DNA from: TWA4 sp964613155
GTDB lineage: Bacteria > Bacillota > Clostridia > Lachnospirales > Lachnospiraceae
DNA: 51,801 nucleotides
Direction: 5' to 3'
NCBI GenBank assembly: GCA_964613155.1
Contig: CAZTHP010000008.1
Coordinates: forward strand, 1-51,801
Of the stretch, positions 8,062 to 16,330 are shown piece by piece. The notes under the pieces were generated by a model, which ran no database searches, was not told the DNA's origin, and saw only the letters and a list, made by a program, of their open reading frames with translations. The translations under genes and the position numbers were made by a program. How positions within the stretch are numbered: the stretch's first letter is position 1; every line of letters begins with the position of its first letter.

Positions 8062-9027
8062 TCATACATGATGACATGCTACCTGATGTCCGTTTCCGAT
8101 ATCCTTCAGTGCAGGGCTTTCTTCCCGGCATTTTCCAGTACAGTTGCGGCATCTGGATGCGAAGCTGCATCCTTTTGGCAGGTCGATCGCGTTGGGAATG
8201 TCGCCTTCCAGAATGATCCGTTCTTTTTGATCTTCCGGGTCCGATTTGGGAATGGCGGACATTAATGCCTGTGTATAGGGATGACGAATATTGGAAAATA
8301 ATTCTTCTGTCGGTGCAATTTCGACAATTTTCCCTAAATACATGACAGCAACTTTATCACAAATATGCTCGACAACGCTCATTTCATGGGAAATAAACAT
8401 CATCGTCATTTTCAGTTCTTTTCGAAGGTCGGTGATCAGATTTAAAATCTGAGCCTGAACCGATACGTCCAGTGCGGATACGGGTTCATCTGCTACGATG
8501 AAACTGGGATCGAGGATCAGTGCTCTGGCAATTGCTAGTCTTTGCAGCTGTCCGCCGCTTAATTCACCGGGGCTTCGATGGAGCATATCCATCGGAAGGC
8601 TGATGTATTCCATGAGACGGGCGATTTTTTCCTGGATTTCCGTTTCCTTCATGCCGTAAACCTTGCCAACTTCCGTCAAAGCCGTTCCAATCTTTTGCTT
8701 CGGATTGAAGGAAGAAAATGGATTCTGGAAGATCATCTGCATATTTTTGCGGTAAGGTTTAAACTGGCGGCGGTTCAGCTGGGAAATATCCGTTCCGTCA
8801 AAAAGGATTTCACCTTCTGTGATCGGAAATAATCGCAGGATCGAACGGCCGAGGGTTGATTTGCCACAGCCACTTTCTCCAACGATGCCCATGATCTCGC
8901 CTTCATAAATATCAAAGGTAACACCATCCAGTGCTTTTAAGGTTTTGCCGCCGGATGGATAATGCTTTTTCAGATTGTTGATCTGGAGCAGTTTATGTTC
9001 TCGATTGATCAGATTTTCATGTTTCAT
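8062..9027 (-). CDS. oppF: oligopeptide ABC transporter ATP-binding protein, OppF type
   Basis: This is the second ATPase of the peptide importer, 321 residues from ATG 9027. The start overlaps the oppD stop in an ATGA arrangement, and an AGGAGG lies about 10 bases upstream. Visible motifs are Walker A GESGCGKST, the Q-loop QNPFSSFNP, signature LSGGQLQR and Walker B FIVADEPVSALD. The C-terminal OppD/OppF extension carries a four-Cys segment (CSFASRCRNCTGKC), which in relatives binds a metal or iron-sulfur cluster. It pairs with OppD on the cytoplasmic face of the membrane. Translational coupling with oppD is expected. Confidence 0.94.
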   Translation of the reverse strand: MKHENLINREHKLLQINNLKKHYPSGGKTLKALDGVTFDIYEGEIMGIVGESGCGKSTLGRSILRLFPITEGEILFDGTDISQLNRRQFKPYRKNMQMIFQNPFSSFNPKQKIGTALTEVGKVYGMKETEIQEKIARLMEYISLPMDMLHRSPGELSGGQLQRLAIARALILDPSFIVADEPVSALDVSVQAQILNLITDLRKELKMTMMFISHEMSVVEHICDKVAVMYLGKIVEIAPTEELFSNIRHPYTQALMSAIPKSDPEDQKERIILEGDIPNAIDLPKGCSFASRCRNCTGKCREESPALKDIGNGHQVACHHV

Positions 9028-10097
9028 GACGATACAGCCTCCTGATTTTGAAGATGATGGCAGGCAACCGTATGTCCAGTGCCGCATTCCTGGTTTACAG
9101 GCGTACATTGACATTGTTCGTCCGCATAAGGACATCGGGGCATATAAGCGCAGCCGGGATTTTCTGAAAACAGCTCCGGCGGACTGCCGGGAATCGTGGG
9201 AAGATATTCCACATTCATACCCGTCCGGGGGATACTGTCGATCAGTGCTTTGCTGTAAGGGTGCGCTGCGCGGCGGAAAATGGTTTTCGTATCGCAGGTT
9301 TCAACCACTTTTCCAGCATACATAACGGATACACGGTCACAGATTTCCGCTACAATACCGAAATTGTGGGTGATCAGTAAGATCGACATTCCCATATCAC
9401 GCGAAAGCGTCTTTAACAATTCCAAAATCTGAGCTTGAATCGTCACATCCAGTGCTGTAGTAGGTTCATCGGCGATCAGCAATTCCGGCTGACAGGCAAT
9501 TGCAATGGCGATCATAACACGCTGCTGTAAGCCGCCGCTCAATTCATAAGGGTATTGTCCATATCGTTTTTCTGGCGGATTGATGCCTACTTTTTCCAGT
9601 AATTCGCAGGTTTTTTGACGCGCCTGTGCTTTGGAACATTTTTCATGCAGACGATAGGTTTCGGAAATCTGTTCCCCGATCGTTAATAAAGGATTCAGGG
9701 AAGTCATCGGGTCCTGGAAAATCATGGAAATTGACTTTCCGCGGATTGCCTGCATTTTCTTTTTGGGAAGTTTCAAAAGGTCTTCCCCATGAAAGAAGAT
9801 TTCTCCGCTCATACGGCTTCGCTGTTCGTTGTGAAGGCGCATAATGGATTTGGAAGTCATACTTTTCCCGGAACCACTTTCGCCTACCAGCCCGTGAATC
9901 TCACCTGGACGGATCTGCAGGTTGACGCCGCTTAATGCATACACGATTCCTCTGGTAGACATGAGATCTACTTTTAAATTTTTAATTTCTAATAAAGATT
10001 CAGGTGCGTCTTCGAGTGTCCTGGTTTGAGAACATGGAGTCTCGGATTTTTCCTCGAACGCTTCGAATGCGTTATGATTTTCAACAGTATGCTTCAT
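9024..10097 (-). CDS. oppD: oligopeptide ABC transporter ATP-binding protein, OppD type
   Basis: This is the first ATPase of the importer, 357 residues from ATG 10097, chosen because AAGGAG lies 8 bases upstream; the longer frame upstream reads through oppC in another phase. Motifs are Walker A GESGSGKSM, Q-loop QDPMTSLNPLL, signature ELSGGLQQR and Walker B LLIADEPTTALD. The C-terminal oligopeptide-transporter extension has a CAYMPRCPYADEQC cysteine cluster. The first 17 bases overlap the 3' end of oppC, and the last 4 overlap oppF. The first ~35 residues before the ABC domain are an unusual acidic extension (NAFEAFEEKSE). Confidence 0.94.
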   Translation of the reverse strand: MKHTVENHNAFEAFEEKSETPCSQTRTLEDAPESLLEIKNLKVDLMSTRGIVYALSGVNLQIRPGEIHGLVGESGSGKSMTSKSIMRLHNEQRSRMSGEIFFHGEDLLKLPKKKMQAIRGKSISMIFQDPMTSLNPLLTIGEQISETYRLHEKCSKAQARQKTCELLEKVGINPPEKRYGQYPYELSGGLQQRVMIAIAIACQPELLIADEPTTALDVTIQAQILELLKTLSRDMGMSILLITHNFGIVAEICDRVSVMYAGKVVETCDTKTIFRRAAHPYSKALIDSIPRTGMNVEYLPTIPGSPPELFSENPGCAYMPRCPYADEQCQCTPVNQECGTGHTVACHHLQNQEAVSS

Positions 10098-11016
10098 CGT
10101 GCTGTCTCCTTTTCTTGCTGCGTTTTTCCACCTGTTTAAAGGAAGGCAGTTTTCGCTGGATTGGTTCAAAATACTGGTGCAGACCGTCACTGAAAATGTT
10201 CAGTGCGACAACTGTTAAAATAATGATCAGACCAGGTGCCAGTGCAAGAAGGGGATTTTGCAGAAGGAAGTTTCGGCCTTCATCCAGCATAGCACCCCAG
10301 TCAGCGGTCGGAGGCTGCACGCCAAGTCCTAAGAAGCTTAGCGAAGCAAGATCCAGGATTGCATACGCAAGGTCTAATGTAATCTGTACGATGATGGTAG
10401 AGACACAGTTCGGTAAAATATGGAGAAACATGATCCGGGCATCGGAATAACCGATGGAAGTTGCCGCTTCTACATAAGTTTTATTCTTCTCAACCAGCGT
10501 CAGTGATCGAACGAGACGCGTCAGCATCGGGACATAGACGATTCCCAAAGCAAAAACAGCACTGAGCATACCGCGGCCAAAGCCGGCTACCAGCACGAAT
10601 GCCAGCAACAAGGAAGGAAATGCCAGAACTACATCGCAGATTCGTCCGATTATGGTATCTACGATACCGCCGTAATAGCCGGAAAGCAGTCCTAATGGAA
10701 CCCCTGCGGCTACAGAAACGGCAACAACACCTAATGCACTCAGCAACGTTGTCCGTCCGCCATAGAACAGTCGGGTCAGCAGGTCACGTCCCACCTTATC
10801 CGTTCCCAGAAGATGTTTCCAAGAAGGATGGGAGAGGGATTCTGCCAGATTCTGTTCGGTAGGAGAAAATGGAGAAATAACAGGTGCAAAGATGCAGCAG
10901 AAAATAATCAATAACAGAACTGCCATTGATAAAATAACAGGGATCGTAAAGAGCACGCCTTCCTGTTTTTTACGCTGAAACAGCGGTTTATGCCAAAATA
11001 TTTCAGAAAATTTCAT
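10081..11016 (-). CDS. oppC: oligopeptide ABC transporter permease, OppC type
   Basis: This is an inner-membrane permease subunit of 311 residues. An N-terminal membrane segment (residues ~25-50) precedes the typical extracytoplasmic LGTDKVGRDLLTRLFYGGR block of OppC/DppC, followed by five further membrane segments. The EAA loop (EAATSIGYSDARIMFLHILPN) that docks onto the ATPases is clear. ATG 11016 is preferred to a GTG at 11025 because GAGGGG is correctly placed for it. The gene is separated from oppB by 18 bases and overlaps oppD. It forms the channel with OppB. Confidence 0.94.
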   Translation of the reverse strand: MKFSEIFWHKPLFQRKKQEGVLFTIPVILSMAVLLLIIFCCIFAPVISPFSPTEQNLAESLSHPSWKHLLGTDKVGRDLLTRLFYGGRTTLLSALGVVAVSVAAGVPLGLLSGYYGGIVDTIIGRICDVVLAFPSLLLAFVLVAGFGRGMLSAVFALGIVYVPMLTRLVRSLTLVEKNKTYVEAATSIGYSDARIMFLHILPNCVSTIIVQITLDLAYAILDLASLSFLGLGVQPPTADWGAMLDEGRNFLLQNPLLALAPGLIIILTVVALNIFSDGLHQYFEPIQRKLPSFKQVEKRSKKRRQHDEAYC

Positions 11017-11034
11017 AAGTTTCACCCCTCGTTT

Positions 11035-11973
11035 CTAGTCCAGACGGATTCTCGGATCGATCAAGGCGTAGACGATATCCACCACCAGATTGATCAGCAG
11101 GAAGATCACGACAAGCATCAGCGTGATTCCCTGTACAACCGGATAATCGGATGATTTTACGCCGCCGATCAGGATATCACCGATACCGCCCAGTGCAAAT
11201 ACATTTTCAACTAATACCGCGCCGACGATCATGGAACCGATCTGAATACTGGCAACAGTGATCACGGGAATCACGGCATTTTTGAAGCAATGCTTCATTA
11301 CAACAGTACGATAGGGAATTCCCTTTGCAATCGCAGTAACCGCATAATTGGAATTCAGCTGTTCGATCATATTGCTGCGTGTGATTCGTGAGATCAGCGC
11401 GATCATATTTAAGCTTAATGCCAACGAGGGCAGGAATAAATAGCGTAAGTTTTCCATAAAAGTCTTCGCACTTCCGAAAGAAGGGAACCACTTTAAATTC
11501 AGTGCAAAGATCAGCATTAAAGCAATCGCCGTCAAAAAGACAGGAGATGCTACAAAAATCAGCGTCAGGATCGATAAAATCCGGTCAGTTATCTGATTCA
11601 TCTTCACAGCACTGATCACACCGACAGGAATCGCGATCAGCAGTGCCATCAAAGCAGACATCAGCACCAGCTGTAAAGTAGTAGGAAGCCGGTCTGCGAT
11701 CAGGGAATTTACCGATTGTTTATATTCAAAGCTGTCACCCAGATCACCGCGCAGCGCGTTTGTGATCCAGATCACATACTGCTCCGGATACGATTTATCC
11801 AGATGATATTTGGTTTCAAGGGATATCCTTGTTTCTTCACTGATTTTCTTGCCTTTTGTCATAGAAGCGATAGGGTCAGACGGTGTGATCCGAACCATAC
11901 AGAAAATCAGAATCGATGCAGCTAAAAGAATGGGGATCAGCTGCAGAATACGTTTTACAATGTACTTAAGCAC
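11035..11973 (-). CDS. oppB: oligopeptide ABC transporter permease, OppB type
   Basis: This is the first gene of the riboswitch-controlled operon, a 312-residue polytopic permease. It starts with the classical OppB N-terminus (LKYIVKRILQLIPILL), has a periplasmic-side loop with DLGDSF-type sequence and an EAA loop near TAIAKGIPYRTVVMKHCFKNA, and ends in the usual DPRIRLD tail. A GTG start at 11973 is assigned because GGAGGAG lies 8 bases upstream and residues before it do not match the family. The start lies 36 bases after the leader terminator, as expected for a riboswitch-controlled first gene. Confidence 0.93.
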   Translation of the reverse strand: MLKYIVKRILQLIPILLAASILIFCMVRITPSDPIASMTKGKKISEETRISLETKYHLDKSYPEQYVIWITNALRGDLGDSFEYKQSVNSLIADRLPTTLQLVLMSALMALLIAIPVGVISAVKMNQITDRILSILTLIFVASPVFLTAIALMLIFALNLKWFPSFGSAKTFMENLRYLFLPSLALSLNMIALISRITRSNMIEQLNSNYAVTAIAKGIPYRTVVMKHCFKNAVIPVITVASIQIGSMIVGAVLVENVFALGGIGDILIGGVKSSDYPVVQGITLMLVVIFLLINLVVDIVYALIDPRIRLD

Positions 11974-12008
11974 GACTCTCTCTCCTCCGAAGTAATAATT
12001 CAAGATAC

Positions 12009-12048
12009 AAAAAAAGGTACAATGAGGAAAATTCTTCATTGTACCTTT
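12009..12048 (-). terminator. leader terminator of the lysine riboswitch
   Basis: On the minus strand AAAGGTACAATGA and TCATTGTACCTTT form a stem of about 13 bp around a short AT-rich loop, followed directly by a run of eight or nine T. It sits between the L-box aptamer and oppB, so it is the expression platform: lysine binding should favour termination. Confidence 0.9.
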
Positions 12049-12091
12049 ATCCGAATCCGTAACAGTTCCATCTGACTGAATAAATACAAAT

Positions 12092-12256
12092 ATAATAGCT
12101 CCTCCACTGTACAGTGAGAGTTCATGACTTCTTCAACCATGAACCAACCAAAATACCAGGACGTGATATCCAGTTTCGGCAATCAACCCTTTCCGGCTTC
12201 TTCACAGGCTCGTCCAGCCTCCAAAGTCGTACTCTTATCTCATGCGCCTCTATCTT
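12092..12256 (-). ncRNA. lysine riboswitch (L-box)
   Basis: The minus-strand transcript contains the conserved L-box segments in order: AGATAGAGGCGC, AAGAGTA, TTTGGAG, CTGTGAAGAAGCCGGAAAGG, TTGCCGAA, CTGGTATT, a hairpin (GTTCATG/CATGAAC), and finally CTCTCACTGTACAGTGGAGG plus AGCTAT. The terminal CTAT can pair with ATAG at the 5' end to make P1. This matches the B. subtilis lysC leader block for block. It is followed by an intrinsic terminator and oppB, so the controlled operon is a peptide importer rather than lysine biosynthesis. The classical response is reduced transcription when lysine is abundant. Confidence 0.95.
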
Positions 12257-12316
12257 TTTGATTGTGATCGCCGTGATCGTTCGGTATCTGCGAAAGCGAT
12301 CACGAGCATTAGTGCT

Positions 12317-12346
12317 ATTATACGATTGTTCTTATCGGCTTGTCAA
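12317..12346 (-). promoter_or_regulatory. consensus promoter of the lysine-riboswitch opp operon
   Basis: On the minus strand TTGACA (12341-12346) and TATAAT (12317-12322) are both perfect matches, separated by 18 bases. Transcription would start near 12310, just upstream of the L-box. Confidence 0.92.
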
Positions 12347-12383
12347 CCGAAAGCGTAAAAATTGTAAAAAAATGGAAATGGAC

Positions 12384-12402
12384 TTCCTACCAAAAGTAGG
12401 AA
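12384..12402. promoter_or_regulatory. inverted repeat between divergent promoters
   Basis: TTCCTAC-CAAAA-GTAGGAA is a perfect 7-bp inverted repeat. It lies about 40 bases upstream of the opp -35 and about 50 bases upstream of the MFS -10, so it could be an operator for either direction. No T-tract follows, so it is not a terminator. Confidence 0.45.
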
Positions 12403-12453
12403 ATTAAAAAAGAAATTAAATCCTTTAGTAGAATAGAGAATAAGTAATGAGAA

Positions 12454-12462
12454 TGTTATAAT
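12454..12462 (+). promoter_or_regulatory. candidate extended -10 promoter for the MFS/methyltransferase genes
   Basis: TGTTATAAT (TG at 12454, TATAAT at 12457-12462) is a good extended -10 located 85 bases before the MFS start. No clear -35 is seen. Confidence 0.5.
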
Positions 12463-12546
12463 GTAAAAAAATGAAAAACTTATAAGCAACGTTGTTTAAG
12501 GGAATTTAAGAAACATTTTAACGATTAAAACAAGGAGAGGTACATT

Positions 12547-13746
12547 ATGACAATTGAACTTTCTAAAGGAAAAAAGATTCTTTTGTATATTTCAATCTTT
12601 TTAACAGCAATTGCCGTTATGGGTGAAATGGGTGTTATGCCTTTTGTTTACAACCTGTACGGAGCATTTGAGAATCAGATGGCAGTTAACTATATTGTAT
12701 CGGGTTCTGCGTTGTTTGTAGTATTTGGTTCACTGACATCTACGTTTTTAATGAAAAAGGTGAGTAAGAAGACACTGCTTCTGGTCGCAACGACTCTTTT
12801 CTGCATCGGCAGTATTTTCTGTGCAGCCGTTGACAATGTGTATTATATTTGCGTAATGCGTTCAATTATGGGATTTGGAGAAGGTTCTGTAAATGCGATC
12901 ATTATGGCATATGCGGCGCAATTATTCTTTGATGAAGAAAAACGTGCTTCGTTCATGGGATATTATAATGCGGCAATGACATTGTTTGCAGTTGTGATGT
13001 CTTATGCTAGCGGTGTTTTGGCAAGTGTGGATTGGCATCATGCTTTCCGCCTGTATTGGCCTTCCGTTCTTATGATTGTTGGCATTCTGTTCTTTTTACC
13101 GAATCTGGATCAATTGGATGATTCACAGGAGGAAACGGTTCAGACTTCTGGCAGTAAGGAACCGTTGGGCGGTACCTATTGGCTGTTTATCGTAGCATAT
13201 CTGATCTTTACCTGTATGTATGCCATGGTGAATTATTATATATCTGCTTATGTGGTGGAAAATGAATTGGGCGGCACCTATTTTTCCGGTATTTTAGTTT
13301 CCTGTACGCAGATCGGCGGTGTAATCTGTTCGTTGATATTTGGTACGCTGTATGCGAAGCTGCGGAAAAATCTTACAATTTTATGTACCGTTATGCTGAT
13401 GATCGCGTTGGCGTTGTATTATTTTGTACCGGGAAGTGCGATTGCAGTTATTTGCAGTTTATTAGTAGGCGGCGGTTATGGCATGTATTTTGCATGCAGC
13501 TATACGTATGTGGCAGAAATTGTACCGTTGAGCAGAATTGACGATGCGATCGGTTACACAACGGCTTTCTATGGAATTGCGTTCTTCGTATTCCCTTATC
13601 TGGTTAGCTTTATGCTGTCCGTTTTCTCTCCTACAGGTGCGTATACACCCTTGTTCCCGGTATGGGCTGTGATTGGTGTGCTTCCGCTGGTGATCAATTT
13701 CATTGCGAATAGAAAAGCGGAAAAAATAGCCAAAGCAAATATTTGA
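12547..13746 (+). CDS. major facilitator superfamily transporter
   Basis: This is an integral membrane protein of 399 residues with about 12 hydrophobic segments in two halves, separated by a polar central loop (DDSQEETVQTSGSKEP, near residue 200). It looks like a secondary carrier of the MFS_1 type. AAGGAGAGG precedes the ATG. The two following genes are uroporphyrinogen-decarboxylase-family methyltransferases only 41 and 177 bases or less apart, so the carrier probably imports the methylated substrate they act on. Substrate specificity cannot be read from sequence. It is transcribed divergently from the lysine-riboswitch operon. Confidence 0.88.
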   Translation: MTIELSKGKKILLYISIFLTAIAVMGEMGVMPFVYNLYGAFENQMAVNYIVSGSALFVVFGSLTSTFLMKKVSKKTLLLVATTLFCIGSIFCAAVDNVYYICVMRSIMGFGEGSVNAIIMAYAAQLFFDEEKRASFMGYYNAAMTLFAVVMSYASGVLASVDWHHAFRLYWPSVLMIVGILFFLPNLDQLDDSQEETVQTSGSKEPLGGTYWLFIVAYLIFTCMYAMVNYYISAYVVENELGGTYFSGILVSCTQIGGVICSLIFGTLYAKLRKNLTILCTVMLMIALALYYFVPGSAIAVICSLLVGGGYGMYFACSYTYVAEIVPLSRIDDAIGYTTAFYGIAFFVFPYLVSFMLSVFSPTGAYTPLFPVWAVIGVLPLVINFIANRKAEKIAKANI

Positions 13747-13787
13747 GAAACAGAAGGCTTTGAAGGGCAGAAAGGATTGGAAACAAA

Positions 13788-14813
13788 ATGAGTATGACAA
13801 GAAAAGAAAATTATTTAACTGCTTTAAAAGGCGGAAAGCCGGAATGGATTCCAAATTATAGTACAGACAGTCAAATATTTTCCCCTTCTGCGATGCAGGA
13901 TCCGCAGAATATACTGTATAGGATGGCGTATGAAGCGTTTTTGAAGGGAGAAGAACCTGGACTTTTGAAAGTAAAAGATGGGTTTGGTGTGACATGGGTT
14001 TTGGATGAGTATGGAGCGATGACAGAACCGGGCAATCTGCTTTTGGATGATGTTGAGGAGTGGAAAGAAAAATTCACGATTCCGGATTTGACGGGATACG
14101 ATTGGGAAACCAATCTTGCAGAGGATGTGAAGGAATTAGATCCGGAAAAAGCGGTAGAGATTATTGTGAGCGGTCCATTTATGCAGATGGTCAATGCGAT
14201 GGGATTTGAAAATACACTGATCGCACTGGCTGCACAGCAGGAGGAAACCAGAGAGTTTTTGGATGCAGTCTTTGACTTTTTGGAAGAAGTGATTCGCAAT
14301 ACGTTAAGTCGTGTCCATATTGATTGCTTTCATGTATTTGATGATTTTGCAAATGCGAAATCCATGTTTATGTCGCCGGATATGTTCCGTGAAATACTGC
14401 TTCCTTATGAGAAACGCCTGATTGATTGTGCAAAGGAAACCGATCCAAATGTAATTATTCAGTTCCATGTCTGTGGAAAGTGTGAAGAAGTGATTCCAGA
14501 TCTGGTTGATGCAGGTGTTGTGGCATGGCAGCCAGCACAGGAGTTAAATGATTTAAAAGCACTGAAAGAACGATATGGAAATCGGCTGACATTAGTTGGC
14601 GCATGGGATAATGTAGAAATCTGTGCAGCAGACCACATCACAGAAGAAGAAGTTCGGCGTACTGTAAGAGAAAGCTATGAAAACTATGCGAAAGATGGTG
14701 CGTATATTTTCTGGGAAGGCGGTCCGGTAGGACAAAGTGAAGCAGTGACCAGCCGACTGGGATGGGCAAATGACGAAGCAGAAAAATGTGCCCATACATT
14801 TTATCAAAAATAA
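13788..14813 (+). CDS. uroporphyrinogen decarboxylase-family (MtaA/MtbA-like) methyltransferase
   Basis: This is a 341-residue TIM-barrel protein of the URO-D superfamily. It is unlikely to be HemE. It has the zinc-binding HxC motif in QFHVCGKCEE typical of methylcobamide-dependent methyltransferases such as MtaA/MtbA, and it occurs with a transporter and regulator instead of haem genes. A candidate third zinc ligand is the late Cys in AEKCAH. These enzymes move methyl groups between a corrinoid protein and an acceptor thiol or folate. AAAGGA lies about 11 bases before ATG. No corrinoid protein gene is visible nearby, so the partner must be encoded elsewhere. It shares about the same layout as the next gene, indicating an old duplication. 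Confidence 0.85.
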   Translation: MSMTRKENYLTALKGGKPEWIPNYSTDSQIFSPSAMQDPQNILYRMAYEAFLKGEEPGLLKVKDGFGVTWVLDEYGAMTEPGNLLLDDVEEWKEKFTIPDLTGYDWETNLAEDVKELDPEKAVEIIVSGPFMQMVNAMGFENTLIALAAQQEETREFLDAVFDFLEEVIRNTLSRVHIDCFHVFDDFANAKSMFMSPDMFREILLPYEKRLIDCAKETDPNVIIQFHVCGKCEEVIPDLVDAGVVAWQPAQELNDLKALKERYGNRLTLVGAWDNVEICAADHITEEEVRRTVRESYENYAKDGAYIFWEGGPVGQSEAVTSRLGWANDEAEKCAHTFYQK

Positions 14814-14880
14814 TAAAAATGGTGTAGAGGAAAATCTAGGTTCTAACATAGGGAATAGATTAGGCGTGTGATGACGATAA

Positions 14881-14920
14881 GATAGGATTGGATAGGATAG
14901 GACAGGATTGAATCGAATAG
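14881..14920. repeat. 5-bp tandem repeat abutting a ribosome site
   Basis: Eight degenerate pentamers (GATAG, GATTG, GATAG, GATAG, GACAG, GATTG, AATCG, AATAG) run directly into GAG, so the last repeat supplies the AGGAG ribosome site of the second methyltransferase gene. Confidence 0.75.
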
Positions 14921-14930
14921 GAGAATGAAA

Positions 14931-15947
14931 ATGACAGGAAAAGAATGTTTTTTAAATGCTTTGCTGCATAAGCCGACCGACAGAATCGCTCAGGATTATG
15001 AGGATACGCTTTGTTATGGTTCGAATGAATTGCAGCTGGAATTTGAAAATGGACCGCTTGGCGGCGGCTATGATGGTTTTGGGCTTTTGTGGGCAGCACC
15101 TGAATCTGGCGGAGGTCAGCCTGTTCCTGCTCCGGGACAATGTCTGCTGGAAGATATTACACAGTGGAGAGAGGTTGTAAAATTTCCGGAACCGGAAAAA
15201 TATCACTGGAAAGAAGATGCTGATCGGCTTTTAGCTGGATTTGATCGGGAAAAAAATCTGGTAAGATATGAGGAGATGAACGGTGTATTTGACCGGTTGG
15301 AAATGTTGATGGGATTTGAAAATGCGCTGATTGCGTTATTGGAAGAACCCGAAGCGGTAAATGAGTTTTTTGAAGCACTGATTGATTATAAGATCAAAGC
15401 CCTTCACTGTGCGTTTGAATATTTCAAGCCCGATGTTGTCACATTTTATGACGATGTAGCGGCACAGAAATCTCCGTTTATGTCACCGGATACCTATCGG
15501 GAACTGATCGCACCGCATCATAAACGTTACGTAGACGAAGTAAAACGCCTCGGAGCACTTCCGACTTTACATTGCTGCGGTTATGCAGAACCGTTGATCG
15601 AATCTTTTATTGAAGAAGGCTTTGTCGAATGGACTTCAGTACAGCCTTGTAATGATATTGAAGCACTTTTAGAAAAATATGGAGATCAGATCTGTTTAGG
15701 CGGCGGGTATGCAACAAATGATACACCGGCAGCGACAATGGATCGTGAGATTATCCATCAGGAAGTAGTTCGGTGCTGTGAATCCTATGGAAAACATCCT
15801 TCTTATATTTTCTTTGGATATGGGCTGATTCCAATGACAGAGTGTCAGAGTATTGAAGAAGTTTGGGCACCCACAGGTATTGTGGTAGAGGAATTTATGA
15901 ACTATGCGTTAGAACATTCTTCCAGAATCCGAGCTGGGAAAAAGTAA
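14931..15947 (+). CDS. second uroporphyrinogen decarboxylase-family methyltransferase
   Basis: This is a paralogue of the preceding gene, 338 residues from ATG 14931. An ATG at 14925 is only 1 base from AGGAG, while 14931 has a 7-base gap and gives a start (MTGKECFLNAL) aligning with the neighbour's MTRKENYLTAL. The zinc motif appears as LHCCGYAEP, again HxC. Other shared blocks are FYDDVAAQKSPFMSP and the terminal MTECQSIEE region. The role is probably methyl transfer to or from a corrinoid. Two divergent URO-D-like enzymes side by side often serve as paired demethylase or methyl-acceptor components; which is which cannot be told here. Confidence 0.85.
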   Translation: MTGKECFLNALLHKPTDRIAQDYEDTLCYGSNELQLEFENGPLGGGYDGFGLLWAAPESGGGQPVPAPGQCLLEDITQWREVVKFPEPEKYHWKEDADRLLAGFDREKNLVRYEEMNGVFDRLEMLMGFENALIALLEEPEAVNEFFEALIDYKIKALHCAFEYFKPDVVTFYDDVAAQKSPFMSPDTYRELIAPHHKRYVDEVKRLGALPTLHCCGYAEPLIESFIEEGFVEWTSVQPCNDIEALLEKYGDQICLGGGYATNDTPAATMDREIIHQEVVRCCESYGKHPSYIFFGYGLIPMTECQSIEEVWAPTGIVVEEFMNYALEHSSRIRAGKK

Positions 15948-16018
15948 AAGCAGGATTCAATTCCATTTTCGAAAAAATGCATTTCTCAAACATTTCTGAA
16001 ATAGAGACTAAAAAGGGG

Positions 16019-16090
16019 ACTGAAATAGAGAGTGGAATAGAGACTGAAATAGAGAGTGAAATAGAGAGTGGAATAGAGACTAAAATGATG
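16019..16090. repeat. 12-bp tandem repeat, 6 units
   Basis: Six 12-bp units alternate between ACTGAAATAGAG and AGTGGAATAGAG, ending in ACTAAAATGATG. They lie between the second methyltransferase and the promoter of the PucR-type gene. Confidence 0.85.
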
Positions 16091-16118
16091 AGTGAGGAAA
16101 GCCAAGGAAGGAAAACTG

Positions 16119-16127
16119 TGATATACT
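16119..16127 (+). promoter_or_regulatory. candidate extended -10 promoter of the PucR-type regulator
   Basis: TGATATACT matches an extended -10 and repeats the motif before the dehydrogenase gene at 402. Transcription would begin near 16134, giving a leader of about 200 bases. Confidence 0.4.
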
Positions 16128-16242
16128 CATGGTTAGGAACTTTTCACTAGAATCTTTTTGCTGGTGATTTCGGTTGAGATTTGTTTGAATTTTTTGTCTG
16201 GGGGATTACTTCGGATATTATATGGATCAAAATAAGTTCCAG

Positions 16243-16275
16243 GCAGGGGCGCGAGGAGGCGTTCCTGCTTTTTCC
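16243..16275 (+). terminator. terminator in the leader of the PucR-type regulator
   Basis: GCAGGGGCGC and GCGTTCCTGC form a 10-bp stem (two G-U pairs) with a short purine loop and a following TTTTTCC. It lies between the extended -10 element and the coding region, so it is either the end of the methyltransferase transcript or an attenuator of the regulator gene. Confidence 0.65.
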
Positions 16276-16330
16276 TATTGTTTGTGCTTGGAAAAGAGCA
16301 TCTGAGAGACGTGAAAGAGGAAAATACAAG

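Noticed and set aside
7970..8170. Small minus-strand frame between oppF and the binding-protein gene
   Set aside because: It overlaps the oppF 3' end in another frame and lacks a ribosome site.
12114..12407. Plus-strand open frame across the lysine riboswitch
   Set aside because: The stretch is explained by the conserved L-box on the other strand and has no ribosome site.
13788..15947. The two URO-D-family genes as haem-pathway hemE
   Set aside because: They carry the HxC zinc motif, are duplicated and lie beside a transporter and regulator, with no haem genes around.
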